From Saccharopolyspora phatthalungensis (GTDB lineage Bacteria > Actinomycetota > Actinomycetes > Mycobacteriales > Pseudonocardiaceae): 64,000 nt of DNA. Every line of letters starts with the position of its first letter. Position 1 is the stretch's first letter. Location: contig NZ_JACHIW010000001.1 in NCBI RefSeq assembly GCF_014203395.1, positions 3,083,501 to 3,147,500 of the forward strand, written 5' to 3'. Below the pieces are notes generated by a model that was given only the letters and a program-made list of their open reading frames with translations, made no database searches and was not told the DNA's origin. This document shows, piece after piece, positions 35,767-46,002 of the stretch. The translations under genes and the position numbers were made by a program.

Positions 35767-37299
35767 ATGCTCGATCTTCGTGCCAGCACAGTCGCCGACG
35801 TGTTGCGGCGCAGCGCCGCGCGAGTCCCGGACCGCGAGGCGCTGCGATTCGTCGACCATGCCGGCCAGGAGCGGGTTTGGACCTATGCCGAGCTGGATGA
35901 CGCGGTCACTCGTGCCGCCGGGGCGCTGCTCGCCGCCGGTGCGCGCCAAGGCGACCGGATCGCGGCGTATGGCAAGAACTCCGATGCTTACCTGATCGGA
36001 TTCCTCGCCTGCGCCCGAGCCGGCTTGGTGCACGTGCCGATCAATGACAACCTGACTTCGGGCGAATTGGCCTATCTGCTGGAACAGTCCGGCAGCAGCA
36101 TCGCGCTGGTGGACCCGGAGTTGGCCGACGAGCTGGCCGAAGTCCGCGCCGGCACATCGGTCGAGCGGATGATCCCGTTGCGTGACAGCGCGGATTCGCT
36201 GCTGGCGCAGTGCATCGACGGACCGCTGCCGGAGCTGGACGTCGTAGTCCCGGACGATGCGCTGGTCCAGCTGCTCTACACCTCGGGCACCACATCCCAG
36301 CCCAAGGGCGCGATGATGACGCACCGAGCCCTGTTGCACGAGTACGTGTCCTGCGTGGTCGCACTGGATTTCCGCGAGGACGATCTGCCGTTGCACGTGA
36401 TGCCGCTCTACCACTCGGCGCAGATGCACGTGTTCCTCATGCCGTGCGTGATGATCGGTGCCACCAACCGGTTGGTGGAGGCGCCCGACCCGACCGACAT
36501 CCTGCGCCGGATCGAAAGCGAGCGGATCGGTTCGTTCTTCGCCGCACCGACGGTTTGGGTGGCGCTGGCCAATCACGCCGACTTCGCCAGCCGCGACCTG
36601 AAAACCTTGCGCAAGGCCTACTACGGCGCCTCGATCATGCCCGGACCGGTGCTGCGGCGGCTACGCGAGCGGTTGCCGGAGCTCGGGTTCTACAACTGCT
36701 TCGGGCAATCCGAGATCGCTCCACTTGCGACGGTGCTGCGCCCGGAGGAACACGACGAACGACCGGATTCCGCCGGGCGGCCGGTGTTGTTCGTGGAGGC
36801 AAAGGTCGTCGACGAGCGGGGCGCGGAGGTCGCGCCGGGAGAACCGGGCGAGATCGTCTACCGGTCGCCGCAGCTGTGCACCGGGTACTGGAACAAGCCG
36901 CAGGAGAGCGCCGAGGCGTTCCGCGGTGGCTGGTTCCACTCCGGCGACCTGGTGCGGCGCGACGAGGAGGGCTATTTCTTCGTCGTCGACCGCATCAAAG
37001 ACGTGATCAACACCGGTGGCGTGTTGGTCGCCTCCCGCGAAGTGGAGGACGCCCTCTACACCCACCCGGCGGTGGCCGAGGTGGCGGTTATCGCGGTACC
37101 CGATCCCAAGTGGATCGAGCGCATTACGGCGGTCGTGGTGGTGAGGTCCGAGGCGACCGAGGCGGAGCTGCTCGAACACGCGCGCCTGAGCCTGGCCGGT
37201 TTCAAGGTGCCAAAGGAGATCCGGTTCGTTGACGAGCTGCCGCGCAACAGCTCCGGCAAGCTCCTGAAGCGTGTCTTGCGGGCCCAGTTCGCCGAGTAG
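35767..37299 (+). CDS. Acyl-CoA synthetase (AMP-forming, FadD-like)
   Basis: A 510-residue ANL-superfamily adenylating enzyme. Motifs are YTSGTTSQPKGAMMTHRAL (A3 phosphate loop), GEIVYRSPQLCTGYWNKP, the ADP-hinge block GWFHSGDLVRRDEEGYFFVV and RIKDVINTGG, and the C-terminal catalytic lysine in RNSSGKLLKRVLR. It would activate a fatty or aromatic acid to its CoA thioester; the acyl specificity cannot be read. ATG 35767 is preceded by GGGAG (35758-35762); ATG 35755 is an in-frame alternative. It is in a single-gene unit. Confidence 0.92.
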   Translation: MLDLRASTVADVLRRSAARVPDREALRFVDHAGQERVWTYAELDDAVTRAAGALLAAGARQGDRIAAYGKNSDAYLIGFLACARAGLVHVPINDNLTSGELAYLLEQSGSSIALVDPELADELAEVRAGTSVERMIPLRDSADSLLAQCIDGPLPELDVVVPDDALVQLLYTSGTTSQPKGAMMTHRALLHEYVSCVVALDFREDDLPLHVMPLYHSAQMHVFLMPCVMIGATNRLVEAPDPTDILRRIESERIGSFFAAPTVWVALANHADFASRDLKTLRKAYYGASIMPGPVLRRLRERLPELGFYNCFGQSEIAPLATVLRPEEHDERPDSAGRPVLFVEAKVVDERGAEVAPGEPGEIVYRSPQLCTGYWNKPQESAEAFRGGWFHSGDLVRRDEEGYFFVVDRIKDVINTGGVLVASREVEDALYTHPAVAEVAVIAVPDPKWIERITAVVVVRSEATEAELLEHARLSLAGFKVPKEIRFVDELPRNSSGKLLKRVLRAQFAE

Positions 37300-37357
37300 C
37301 GCCGGGAGTGGCCTCGCCCGGTCGGTCGGGGCTTGGCGGACCGTCGATAATGGCGGG

Positions 37358-38389
37358 GTGAGTGACGTAGCTTGGGGCCCCGGCATGGCAACGGCGATCG
37401 GGTCGATGCCCGGCACCGATCCGGTGGAAGCCGCGCGCACGGTCGTCGGCGAACTGCCCGGCCTGATGCCCTTCCCCGAGTTGCCGGGTCGCGGCGTTGG
37501 CGCCGACGTCCTGGGCCGCACCGCCGGACTGCTGGTGGCCCTCGCCGTCGAAGTGGTGCCTTCCGGCTATCGGGTCGCCTCCCGGCCCGGCCACGATCAC
37601 CGGCGCGCCGTCGACCTGCTTCGCTGGGACTTGGACGCCGTGGAGCAGGCGATCGCCGAAGCCGGCGCGCCGCGAGCGGTGAAGGTGCAGGCGGCCGGCC
37701 CGTGGACGCTGTCGGCCGGGATCGAACTGCATCGCGGCCACCGGGTGCTGACCGACCAGGGCGCCCTGCGGGACTTCACCGAATCGCTGACCGAAGGTCT
37801 GATCGCGCACGCCGAACAGGTCGCCGCCCGCAGCGGCTCACGAGTCGTCGTGCAGCTCGACGAACCCTCGCTGCCCGCCGTGCTGGCCGGTTCGCTGCCC
37901 ACGCCCTCGGGCTACGGCAAGGTGCCCGCAGTGCCGGAACCGGACGCGCAGCGGCTGCTGTCCGAGGTGATCGAGAGGCTAACGGCCGCGACCGGCTCGC
38001 CGGTCGTGGTGCACTGCTGCGCCGCCCGCCCGCCGGTCGCGTTGCTGCGCCGCGCGGGCGCCGGGGCGATCGCGTTGGACGCCACCCGGCTCGGCAACGT
38101 GTCCGGTTCGTTCGCAGACGAGCTCGGTGAGGCATGGGAAGAGGGCACGTCGTTGTTCCTCGGCCTAGTCCCCAGCACCGAACCGGCAGGCGAAACCGGC
38201 CCGCGCCACCTTGCCCGGCCGGCCTACGATCTGGCGTCCCGACTCGGCTTCGCCCGCCGGGCGCTGGCCGAACGCAGCGTGCCCACCCCGACCTGCGGCC
38301 TCGCGCGGGCGACCCCGGCTTGGTCCCGTCGCGCGATCAGCCTCACCCGAGACCTCGCCAACCTCTTCGCCGACGAAGCCGACCGGTAG
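37358..38389 (+). CDS. MetE-like protein (cobalamin-independent methionine synthase family fold)
   Basis: A 343-residue UROD/MetE-like barrel protein. It begins TAIGSMPGTDPVEAARTVVG, has VKVQAAGPWTLSAGIELHRG and VVVQLDEPSLPAVLAGSLPT, then the zinc-site-like stretch SPVVVHCCAARPPVALLRRA. It is less than half of full MetE (about 750 residues) and corresponds to the stand-alone actinobacterial homologue (M. tuberculosis Rv3015c), whose reaction is not established. GTG 37358 follows a very good -10 (GATAAT, 37346-37351) at 6 bases, so a leaderless mRNA is almost certain. In mycobacteria it adjoins ligA; here a decayed defence-type island separates them. Confidence 0.85.
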   Translation: MSDVAWGPGMATAIGSMPGTDPVEAARTVVGELPGLMPFPELPGRGVGADVLGRTAGLLVALAVEVVPSGYRVASRPGHDHRRAVDLLRWDLDAVEQAIAEAGAPRAVKVQAAGPWTLSAGIELHRGHRVLTDQGALRDFTESLTEGLIAHAEQVAARSGSRVVVQLDEPSLPAVLAGSLPTPSGYGKVPAVPEPDAQRLLSEVIERLTAATGSPVVVHCCAARPPVALLRRAGAGAIALDATRLGNVSGSFADELGEAWEEGTSLFLGLVPSTEPAGETGPRHLARPAYDLASRLGFARRALAERSVPTPTCGLARATPAWSRRAISLTRDLANLFADEADR

Positions 38390-38465
38390 CGAACCGGCCT
38401 CCGCGCCGTGATCGATCGGCTACCGTGAGGAAGATCGAGAACCCGAGCTGCGGAAGGTTGGCGAG

Positions 38466-38870
38466 ATGGCCCGCTGGCTGGTCGGTTTCGACCTCCCCGA
38501 GGACACGCCGGAGCGGCTGGAGCACCTGACGCAGCTGCTGCTCACCGAACTGCGTCAGGTGGGCGGGGTCCGGGTGGACCGCCTGCGCGGCCAGGGCCCG
38601 GAGGGCGCGAAATCCGGTGCCGCGCTGGAGATCGGCCGCCTCGTGCTGAGCGGCGTGTTCTCGGCGGCCACCGCCGTGGCCTTCGCCAAGGTCATGGTCG
38701 CTCGCTTCGAGCGGGCCAAGGCCCGCCGCGTCAGCATCGAGAAGGACGGCGACAAGGTCGAGATCGACGGCCTGTCCGTCGAGGACCAGCACCTGCTGGT
38801 GGAAACCATCGCGGCGAAACTCCTCGACGGCGGTCCCCGGGAGGCCGAGCCGTCAGCCGAGCAGCAGTAG
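38466..38870 (+). CDS. EACC1-like protein (effector-associated constant component)
   Basis: A 134-residue small protein. An N-terminal strand-helix unit (ARWLVGFDLPEDTPERLEHL, VGGVRVDRLRGQGPEGAKSG) leads into a helix-rich middle (VLSGVFSAATAVAFAKVMVA) and RRVSIEKDGDKVEIDGLSVE. This pattern fits EACC1 proteins described by Aravind and colleagues as a constant partner of caspase- or protease-type effectors in NTP-dependent conflict systems. It is followed 10 bp later by a caspase-like gene, as expected. GGAAGG (38452-38457) precedes ATG 38466. It is intact although its partner effector is broken. The family call is from memory of motifs; a search is needed. Confidence 0.65.
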   Translation: MARWLVGFDLPEDTPERLEHLTQLLLTELRQVGGVRVDRLRGQGPEGAKSGAALEIGRLVLSGVFSAATAVAFAKVMVARFERAKARRVSIEKDGDKVEIDGLSVEDQHLLVETIAAKLLDGGPREAEPSAEQQ

Positions 38871-38880
38871 GGCCGACGAC

Positions 38881-39528
38881 ATGGCGGGGCGCCGCATCGC
38901 GCTGCTGGTCGCGACTTCGCTGTACGGCGATCCAGGGTTGCGCGGGCTCCGCGCGCCTGCCGGGGAAGCCGAGGAGCTGAAGGAGGTCCTGAGATCGCAG
39001 GGCGACTTCACCGCGGAGGTCCTGCGAAACGAGTCGAAGAGCCAGATCGAGCGGGGCATCGAGGACCTGTTCCAGCGCGCCGGGCCGGACGACCTGGTGC
39101 TGCTGTACCTGTCCTGCCACGGGATCAAGAACGATGGCGGCCAGTTGTTGTTCGCCGCCTGCAACACCGAAGGATCGGATCGAGTCCTCCGCGGTCAGTT
39201 CGGTTTTCGTCCAGCACCAGCTGCACGCGTCCCAGGCGGGCACGAAAGTCGTCCTGCTGGACTGCTGCTACAGCGGCGCCTTCTCGCACGGTTTGACGCC
39301 GAAGTCGGCCGGTGGGCAGATCGATCTGCGCCAGCTGGGCGGGCGGGGAACATACGTCATCACCGCGACCAGCGCGTTGGAGTACGCCTACGAAGGCGAG
39401 CAGCTGACCGTCACCGATCCGGCGCCGTGGGGAACGTCGAATCTCCGCAGCGGGCGCCGCAGCGGTCCGGGCGACGTAGAGGTCGCCGGACATCTGCATC
39501 TCCCGGCTGGGCGTCTGCCCCTCTCTGA
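38881..39528 (+). pseudogene. Caspase-like (C14) peptidase, frameshifted
   Basis: The first frame (from ATG 38881) encodes the first half of a caspase fold: RIALLVATSLYGDPGLRGLR, EAEELKEVLRSQGDFTAEVL and the catalytic histidine in VLLYLSCHGIKNDGGQLLFA. A shift near 39170 moves to another frame that continues with SSAVSSVFVQHQLHASQAGT and the catalytic cysteine in KVVLLDCCYSGAF, then TYVITATSALEYAYEGEQLT. After about 39430 the frame degrades again and no C-terminal effector region is recognisable. Both catalytic residues survive in different frames, so this is a recently inactivated gene or holds a sequencing error. Its intact neighbour is EACC1-like. Confidence 0.8.
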
Positions 39529-39534
39529 AAGCAG

Positions 39535-40296
39535 GTTAGGGGCTTTCGCGGAACTTCCGCACGTCGGCAGGGTGGTCGGGCCGGATGAGAGCGTCGAGGT
39601 CCGGCAGGTTCGACGAGATCGACCGGAGCATCTCCGCGCGACGGGCGATGTTCCGGCGGCACGCGTTCGAATCGCTTGCCGAGTTCCGCGTCGCGCGGCG
39701 CAATCGCGACCTGCCCGGCGACGGCCCGCAGCAGGACGTGGTCCTGGTGATCGACCGTTGGGAAGCCTTCGCCGCCGAGAACCCGGCACTGGTCGACCAG
39801 GTCGAGCGGATCGCGGACAACGGCTCCAGCTTCGGCGTGCACGTTGTCGCCGCCGCGCGTTCGTGGTCGCGGATTTCCGGCGGGCTGCTGCACCACCTGC
39901 GCGACAAGATCGACCTGGCCGGAACCGCGGGGCGGCCACTGGAAGCCACGTCGACCTCCGGGGTCTTCCAGGTCGCTGCACCGAACGCGACGGACGCCGA
40001 GCCGCGGCACCAGGACATGGTGTCGATGATCGAGTCCATCGCGCAGCGAAAGCAGGACCGGCGCCCCGGCTGGAAATTCGACCTGGAACTCGATCAACAT
40101 CGGGGATGCGCTGACCACCGGTTTCCTCGGAAAGCTGCGCGCTGCCGGTTGCGCGGTGGTGGTGCTCAGCGGTGATGAACGGGACGGTGAGCTCCTGCCC
40201 GGTGTGCTGTCGGCGTCTCGGCCGCCGGGGCGCGGGCGCTTTGTCTGCGGAGCGGAGACCGGCACGATCCAGGTGGCCGAGATGCCGTCGCGATGA
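39535..40296 (+). pseudogene. FtsK/SpoIIIE (EccC-type) ATPase C-terminal remnant, multiple frameshifts
   Basis: Pieces of one ATPase domain lie in three frames. The first is AELPHVGRVVGPDESVEVRQ (to about 39610). The second is AMFRRHAFESLAEFRVARRN, QQDVVLVIDRWEAFAAENPA, then FGVHVVAAARSWSRISGGLL and VFQVAAPN (39585-40080). The third is GFLGKLRAAGCAVVVLSGDE, then LLPGVLSASRPPGRGRFVCG, AETGTIQVA (to TGA 40296). These match the second/third RecA-like domains of type VII secretion EccC/FtsK proteins, with Walker B-like VVLVIDRW. The N-terminal part and Walker A are missing. No ESX gene cluster is present, so the fragment is a relic. Whether it was fused to the caspase gene cannot be told. Confidence 0.65.
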
Positions 40297-40418
40297 TGTG
40301 TCCTCAGTGGACGGTTTCGGTTCGCGATCGGCGCGCCGGGCATGGTGCCGATTTCGGGCAGACAGGTCTTTTTCGGAATCGGCCTTGTGGAAGTCGTTGC
40401 GCTGGTAGGAAGAATGGT

Positions 40419-41435
40419 GTGGGCAGTCATTGCGTCAGCGAACTCGTGCGGGCCGAGTGGATCCGGCGGAGCACCATCCAAGAGGCGGCGTGCCTGACCT
40501 TCGTGCGGGGCGACGACATCGGCCAGGTGGCGGAAGCCTTCGGCGGGGTGACCGGGTTCGGTCGGCGGCTGGACATCGACGAGTTCTGCGAAGAGGCCTT
40601 CGCCCACCAGGAAAAGCACCCCATGATCGCGCTCCGGCGGCTCGGCGACTGGATACTGGTGGTCGAGGAAAACGGCAGGCAGGGGCAGCGGCCGGAGGTG
40701 CTGCGCAGGGCCGCGCGCTTGGCCGCCGTGTCGGTGTTCTGGGATGCGAGCGCGCTCACCCGCTTTTCCCACGCGGTTCTCGGTGACGTTCGGACGTCTT
40801 TCGAAGCGGTGCTCCCGGAATTCCGGGAGGGCACCCGGCCGGACGAGCTGGAGGCCATCCGCGCCGGATTGCCCTGGTCCCAGGCCGATCCGGTGGCGCT
40901 GATGCTGGCGTTGGCCGGGCGGCTCACCGGGCTGTCGCCGAATCCGGGCTGGCTCGCGGGTGACTTCCAGACCTTCCCGGTGTCGCCGTGGCCGGATGAT
41001 CTGGTCGCGGTGCCCAATCCGCTGGACGACGTCGTCGGCTATCCGCTCGAACTGGTCGCGGCGCTGCGGGCCGCCGCCGAGAGCGACCGGCGGCGGGCCG
41101 TCGCGGTGGCGGCGCGGCACGTGGTCGCCACCGCCGGCTGCCTCGACCACCCCGTCGTGCGGCGGACCCTGTCGTCGCTGACCAGCGGCTTGCCGATCGA
41201 CCACGGCGCGCTCAGCGAGGTCGTCCGGGACTGGACGTGGCACAGCTTCCGGCACCGTCCGTGCAGCAAGGTCCGCAACCAGTTGCGCGCGGTGGAGGTG
41301 CTGCGGCAGGCCACCCACGATGATTTGCTGACCGCGCTGGTCAGCCTGCTGGCCGAGGCGCGGCGTGTGCGCGGCGTGGATGCCTGCGAGCTCGCCCGCA
41401 TCGTCGCAGACGAGCTGGACGACCAGCGTTCGTAA
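40419..41435 (+). CDS. DUF6461-like domain protein
   Basis: A 338-residue protein. The N-terminal half (CLTFVRGDDIGQVAEAFGGV, ALRRLGDWILVVEENGRQGQ, VSVFWDASALTRFSHAVLGD, VRTSFEAVLPEFREG) resembles DUF6461 proteins that recur beside actinomycete regulatory and conflict loci. The C-terminal half is helical (ALRAAAESDRRRAVAVAARH). GTG 40419 has AGGAAGA about 6 bases upstream. Earlier start candidates inside the pseudogene zone are poor. It is the last gene of the accessory island and appears intact; function unknown. Confidence 0.68.
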   Translation: MGSHCVSELVRAEWIRRSTIQEAACLTFVRGDDIGQVAEAFGGVTGFGRRLDIDEFCEEAFAHQEKHPMIALRRLGDWILVVEENGRQGQRPEVLRRAARLAAVSVFWDASALTRFSHAVLGDVRTSFEAVLPEFREGTRPDELEAIRAGLPWSQADPVALMLALAGRLTGLSPNPGWLAGDFQTFPVSPWPDDLVAVPNPLDDVVGYPLELVAALRAAAESDRRRAVAVAARHVVATAGCLDHPVVRRTLSSLTSGLPIDHGALSEVVRDWTWHSFRHRPCSKVRNQLRAVEVLRQATHDDLLTALVSLLAEARRVRGVDACELARIVADELDDQRS

Positions 41436-41540
41436 CCACTTCAGGGGCGCCCGCGGCAGCCGCGTAGCGGCCCGAGCGCTCGCGACCGAGTCCACGGAAT
41501 CGGCCCCGAACAGCGCACCGCGCCCGGCACAATGGTGGGC

Positions 41541-42242
41541 ATGTTCAGGTTCCTCCGTCGTCGCGAAGCCGAAGACAGCACCCGAGGCAACGCCGAGACC
41601 GCCGAACCGGTCGACGTCCGCGCCGACGCGGCCGCGCGAGCCGAGCGGTTCTGGCAGCGGTGGGACGACCTGCTGCCGGAGATCGCCTCCGCGCTCGGCG
41701 ACAGCATGCCGCAGCGAATCGAGAGCCTGGTGGCCGATGCCCTCGCCGCGGTGCATCCGAACCTGACCTTCGCCATCGAGCACGGCGAGAAGGCCGTGTA
41801 CGCGCTGGTCATCAGCAGTCAGGCCGACCCGGAACTGCGCCCGTACACCGACGCCTGGATGGCCGCCGCCCCGGCGGCCGACACGCTCTGGGAATACCAC
41901 GACTCGGTGCCGCCGGTGCCGGATCCGACCGAGGTCACCGTGAACCTGCGGGGCGAGAAGTACCCGTTGGCCGACGTGCGGGTCGTCGCCCAGGTCGACG
42001 AGGCCGAGGGCCTGGTCGATGTCGCCGTCTACCACCCCGGCTTCAGCGGACTGGAGGAGAATGCGCGGCGGGCCCTGACCTTCCTGCCGCTGGACGCCAC
42101 GCTCGGCGAACGGCTGGCGGCCGACCGGCTGGGCCGGGTGGAGACCGCGGAGCTCGAACCGGAGGGCGCGATCGGCCTGCTCGAACTCCGCGACCTGGTC
42201 CGCGAGCTCGACCGCAGCGCTTCCACGGCCGCCGAGTCGTGA
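41541..42242 (+). CDS. Conserved-looking hypothetical protein upstream of ligA
   Basis: A 233-residue protein I do not recognise. A basic start (MFRFLRRREAEDSTR) is followed by FWQRWDDLLPEIASALGDSM, then a compact alpha/beta region with TFAIEHGEKAVYALVISSQA, LWEYHDSVPPVPDPTEVTVN and VDVAVYHPGFSGLEENARRA. There is no signal peptide or membrane segment. Its sequence composition and codon use match its neighbours. ATG 41541 follows CACAAT (41528-41533) at 7 bases, a leaderless arrangement; ATG 41532 is in frame. It lies 83 bp upstream of the ligA start with no clear terminator. Confidence 0.75.
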   Translation: MFRFLRRREAEDSTRGNAETAEPVDVRADAAARAERFWQRWDDLLPEIASALGDSMPQRIESLVADALAAVHPNLTFAIEHGEKAVYALVISSQADPELRPYTDAWMAAAPAADTLWEYHDSVPPVPDPTEVTVNLRGEKYPLADVRVVAQVDEAEGLVDVAVYHPGFSGLEENARRALTFLPLDATLGERLAADRLGRVETAELEPEGAIGLLELRDLVRELDRSASTAAES

Positions 42243-42316
42243 ACTCGGATTCAGGTTCTTGGCGGATCGGCCGCGCTTGCCGAGTCCTGCGTGCTGTTGT
42301 CGGGGTCGCTCGCTAG

Positions 42317-44521
<2,205 letters not shown>

Positions 44522-44539
44522 GGGCGCGAGCCTAGGCGC

Positions 44540-44557
44540 CGATTTCCCCTGAGATCG
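44540..44557. repeat. Copy of the CGATTTCCCCTGAAATCG palindromic repeat (one mismatch)
   Basis: CGATTTCCCCTGAGATCG between the convergent ligA and ACT genes; it differs by one base from the copy at 58189. The position suits a terminator-like role. Confidence 0.6.
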
Positions 44558-44561
44558 CGGC

Positions 44562-45215
44562 TCAGCCGTCGAGGACGACCGCGACGATGCCCGCCAGGTG
44601 GGTCAGGCGGGCGAGTTCCGCCGCGCGGAACATCGGGCCGCCCGGTCGCCCGGCCAACAGCACCCGATCCGGCTTGCCGATCGGCGTCGCGGCCAGTTCG
44701 GTGCCCAGCTCCTGCCAGGTCTCCGGCACCCACGACTCGTCGCTGTCCAAGATCGTCGCCCGCGGCAACGGGAGCCACGGCAGCTCCAGGTAGCCCTCCT
44801 GCGGGGCCGAGGTGCTGGCCGCCAGCTGCTCGGCGCCGCCCGAGCGGTGGCCGAAAACGATCGCCCAACCGGATCGGATGATCTTCGGCACGCCCTCGGC
44901 GAAGATCTGCAGCCCGCGCGCCGGCTCGGCGGCGATCTCCTCGACGAGTTCCAGCTCGCGGTGCGTATCCAGCACGCCCGCGTACGGCCGGACCGCGTCG
45001 ACCTCGACGCCATCGACCGACTCGGCGGCGGTGATCAGCACGTCGGGCAGCCGACCGGAGGGCAGCTCCACCACCAGGTCATCGACCGCCACGCCGTTGC
45101 TGCGCTCGACGACGTCGACGCTGAGGATGTCCGCACCGATCTCGCCGAGCGCTCGCGCCACCGACCCGAGGTTGCCCGGCCGGTCCGGTATCTGCACCCG
45201 GATGAGGAAGGACAC
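44562..45215 (-). CDS. ACT-domain protein
   Basis: A 217-residue protein that opens with an ACT domain (FLIRVQIPDRPGNLGSVARA, IGADILSVDVVERSNGVAVD, DLVVELPSGRLPDVLITAAE), the small ligand-binding fold often sensing amino acids. The remainder (about 95-217) is not assigned: GWAIVFGHRSGGAEQLAAST and ESWVPETWQELGTELAATPI. The homologue in M. tuberculosis (Rv3013) lies in the same place, between ligA and gatC. GTG 45215 is chosen because GGAGG lies upstream with an 11-base gap; TTG 45224 is an alternative with tighter spacing. Confidence 0.85.
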   Translation of the reverse strand: MSFLIRVQIPDRPGNLGSVARALGEIGADILSVDVVERSNGVAVDDLVVELPSGRLPDVLITAAESVDGVEVDAVRPYAGVLDTHRELELVEEIAAEPARGLQIFAEGVPKIIRSGWAIVFGHRSGGAEQLAASTSAPQEGYLELPWLPLPRATILDSDESWVPETWQELGTELAATPIGKPDRVLLAGRPGGPMFRAAELARLTHLAGIVAVVLDG

Positions 45216-45358
45216 CGGACTCAACGCCTCCAGGTTCGTGCGCGACGCCTCGCCGGCCGCGCCGTTCGCCAGCGGTTGAAATTGTGTCAGACGCGACGCG
45301 GCGACGGTGCCCCTGGCGTCCATGCAGTGGAAAGACCTGCGGTTTCCCGACGTGCCCT

Positions 45359-45382
45359 CGCCGATTTCCATGGAAATCGGCG
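45359..45382. repeat. 24-bp perfect palindrome, GATTTCC/GGAAATC family
   Basis: Perfect palindrome centred on CCATGG, with inner GATTTCCATGGAAATC and outer CGCC/GGCG arms. It lies in the divergent region between the ACT gene and gatC, about 50 bp upstream of the probable gatC -10 box (TAGACT, 45432-45437). It could be an operator or a REP-like element; its ends match the repeats at 44540 and 58160. Confidence 0.75.
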
Positions 45383-45480
45383 CGTTGATCCCGGCGTTGC
45401 GCCCCCTCCCGGGCCGGGTCCGGGCCCGCCATAGACTGGGGAGTACCCGTGAAACCGGACATGACCAGGGAGCCTTCGCA

Positions 45481-45780
45481 GTGTCCAAGATCTCCCGCGA
45501 CGAGGTCGCGCACCTCGCCGGCCTGGCGCGGCTGGCCGTCACCGAGGCCGAGCTCGACATCTTCGCCGGCCAGCTCGACCAGATCCTCGATGCGGTGGCA
45601 AAGGTGGGCGAGGTCGCTGCGGACGACATCCCGCCGACCTCCCACGCCGTGCCGGTGACCAACGTTTTCCGCGATGACGAGGTGCGGCCGGGGCTGTCGC
45701 GCGAGCAGGCGCTCGCCGCGGCGCCCGCCGCCGAAGAAGACCGGTTCCGCGTGCCGCGGATTCTCACCGAGGAGGCCTGA
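45481..45780 (+). CDS. gatC: Asp/Glu-tRNA amidotransferase subunit C
   Basis: A 99-residue GatC, the small subunit that holds GatA and GatB together in the transamidase that makes Gln-tRNA (and Asn-tRNA) from mischarged Glu/Asp-tRNA. It contains [39 protein letters not shown] and the C-terminal [18 protein letters not shown] motif. GTG 45481 has GGGAG about 10 bases upstream, and the probable -10 is TAGACT at 45432. The last codons (TEEA) and stop are duplicated downstream as part of the 74-bp repeat; its TGA overlaps the first micro-ORF start (TGATG). Confidence 0.95.
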   Translation: MSKISRDEVAHLAGLARLAVTEAELDIFAGQLDQILDAVAKVGEVAADDIPPTSHAVPVTNVFRDDEVRPGLSREQALAAAPAAEEDRFRVPRILTEEA

Positions 45781-45854
45781 TGAGCCACACTTTCGCCCCG
45801 GCTCGTCGGGGCCGACCGGGTGCGGGTGTCCCGCAAAACACTGAGGAGGCCTGA
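45780..45854 (+). CDS. Micro-ORF 1 of the gatC-gatA junction (24 codons)
   Basis: Starts ATG inside the gatC stop (TGATG) and encodes [16 protein letters not shown], ending TEEA. It carries its own GAGGAGG ribosome-binding site just before its stop, which overlaps the next start. The tail TEEA copies the end of GatC, so the unit arose from the gatC 3' end. It is a translated coupling element by position; a protein role is not indicated. Confidence 0.6.
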   Translation: MSHTFAPARRGRPGAGVPQNTEEA

Positions 45855-45928
45855 TGAGCCACACTTTCGCCCCGGCTCGTCGGGGCCGACCGGGTGCGGG
45901 TGTCCCGCAAAACACTGAGGAGGCCTGA
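45854..45928 (+). CDS. Micro-ORF 2 of the gatC-gatA junction (24 codons)
   Basis: Second, identical copy of the micro-ORF, in the next reading frame; start overlaps the stop of copy 1 and stop overlaps the start of copy 3 (TGATG). Same internal GAGGAGG site. Confidence 0.6.
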   Translation: MSHTFAPARRGRPGAGVPQNTEEA

Positions 45929-46002
45929 TGAGCCACACTTTCTCGCCGGCTCGTCGGGGCCGACCGGGTGCGGGTGTCCCGCAAAACACTGAGGAGGCCT
46001 GA
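45928..46002 (+). CDS. Micro-ORF 3 of the gatC-gatA junction (24 codons)
   Basis: Third copy, with a Ser for Ala change ([16 protein letters not shown]). Its GAGGAGG and TGATG lead directly into the gatA start at 46002. It is the copy that would feed ribosomes into gatA. Confidence 0.6.
   Translation: MSHTFSPARRGRPGAGVPQNTEEA

Larger units (their letters stand above)
45780..46002 (+). repeat. Triplicated 74-bp coupling unit between gatC and gatA
   Basis: Three tandem 74-bp units, each containing a 24-codon ORF, a GAGGAGG Shine-Dalgarno sequence and a TGATG stop-start overlap. The first two are identical; the third has a small change (TTTCTCGCC instead of TTTCGCCCC). Because 74 is not a multiple of three, each start lies in a new frame, yet coupling is preserved through every copy into gatA. 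Confidence 0.97.
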
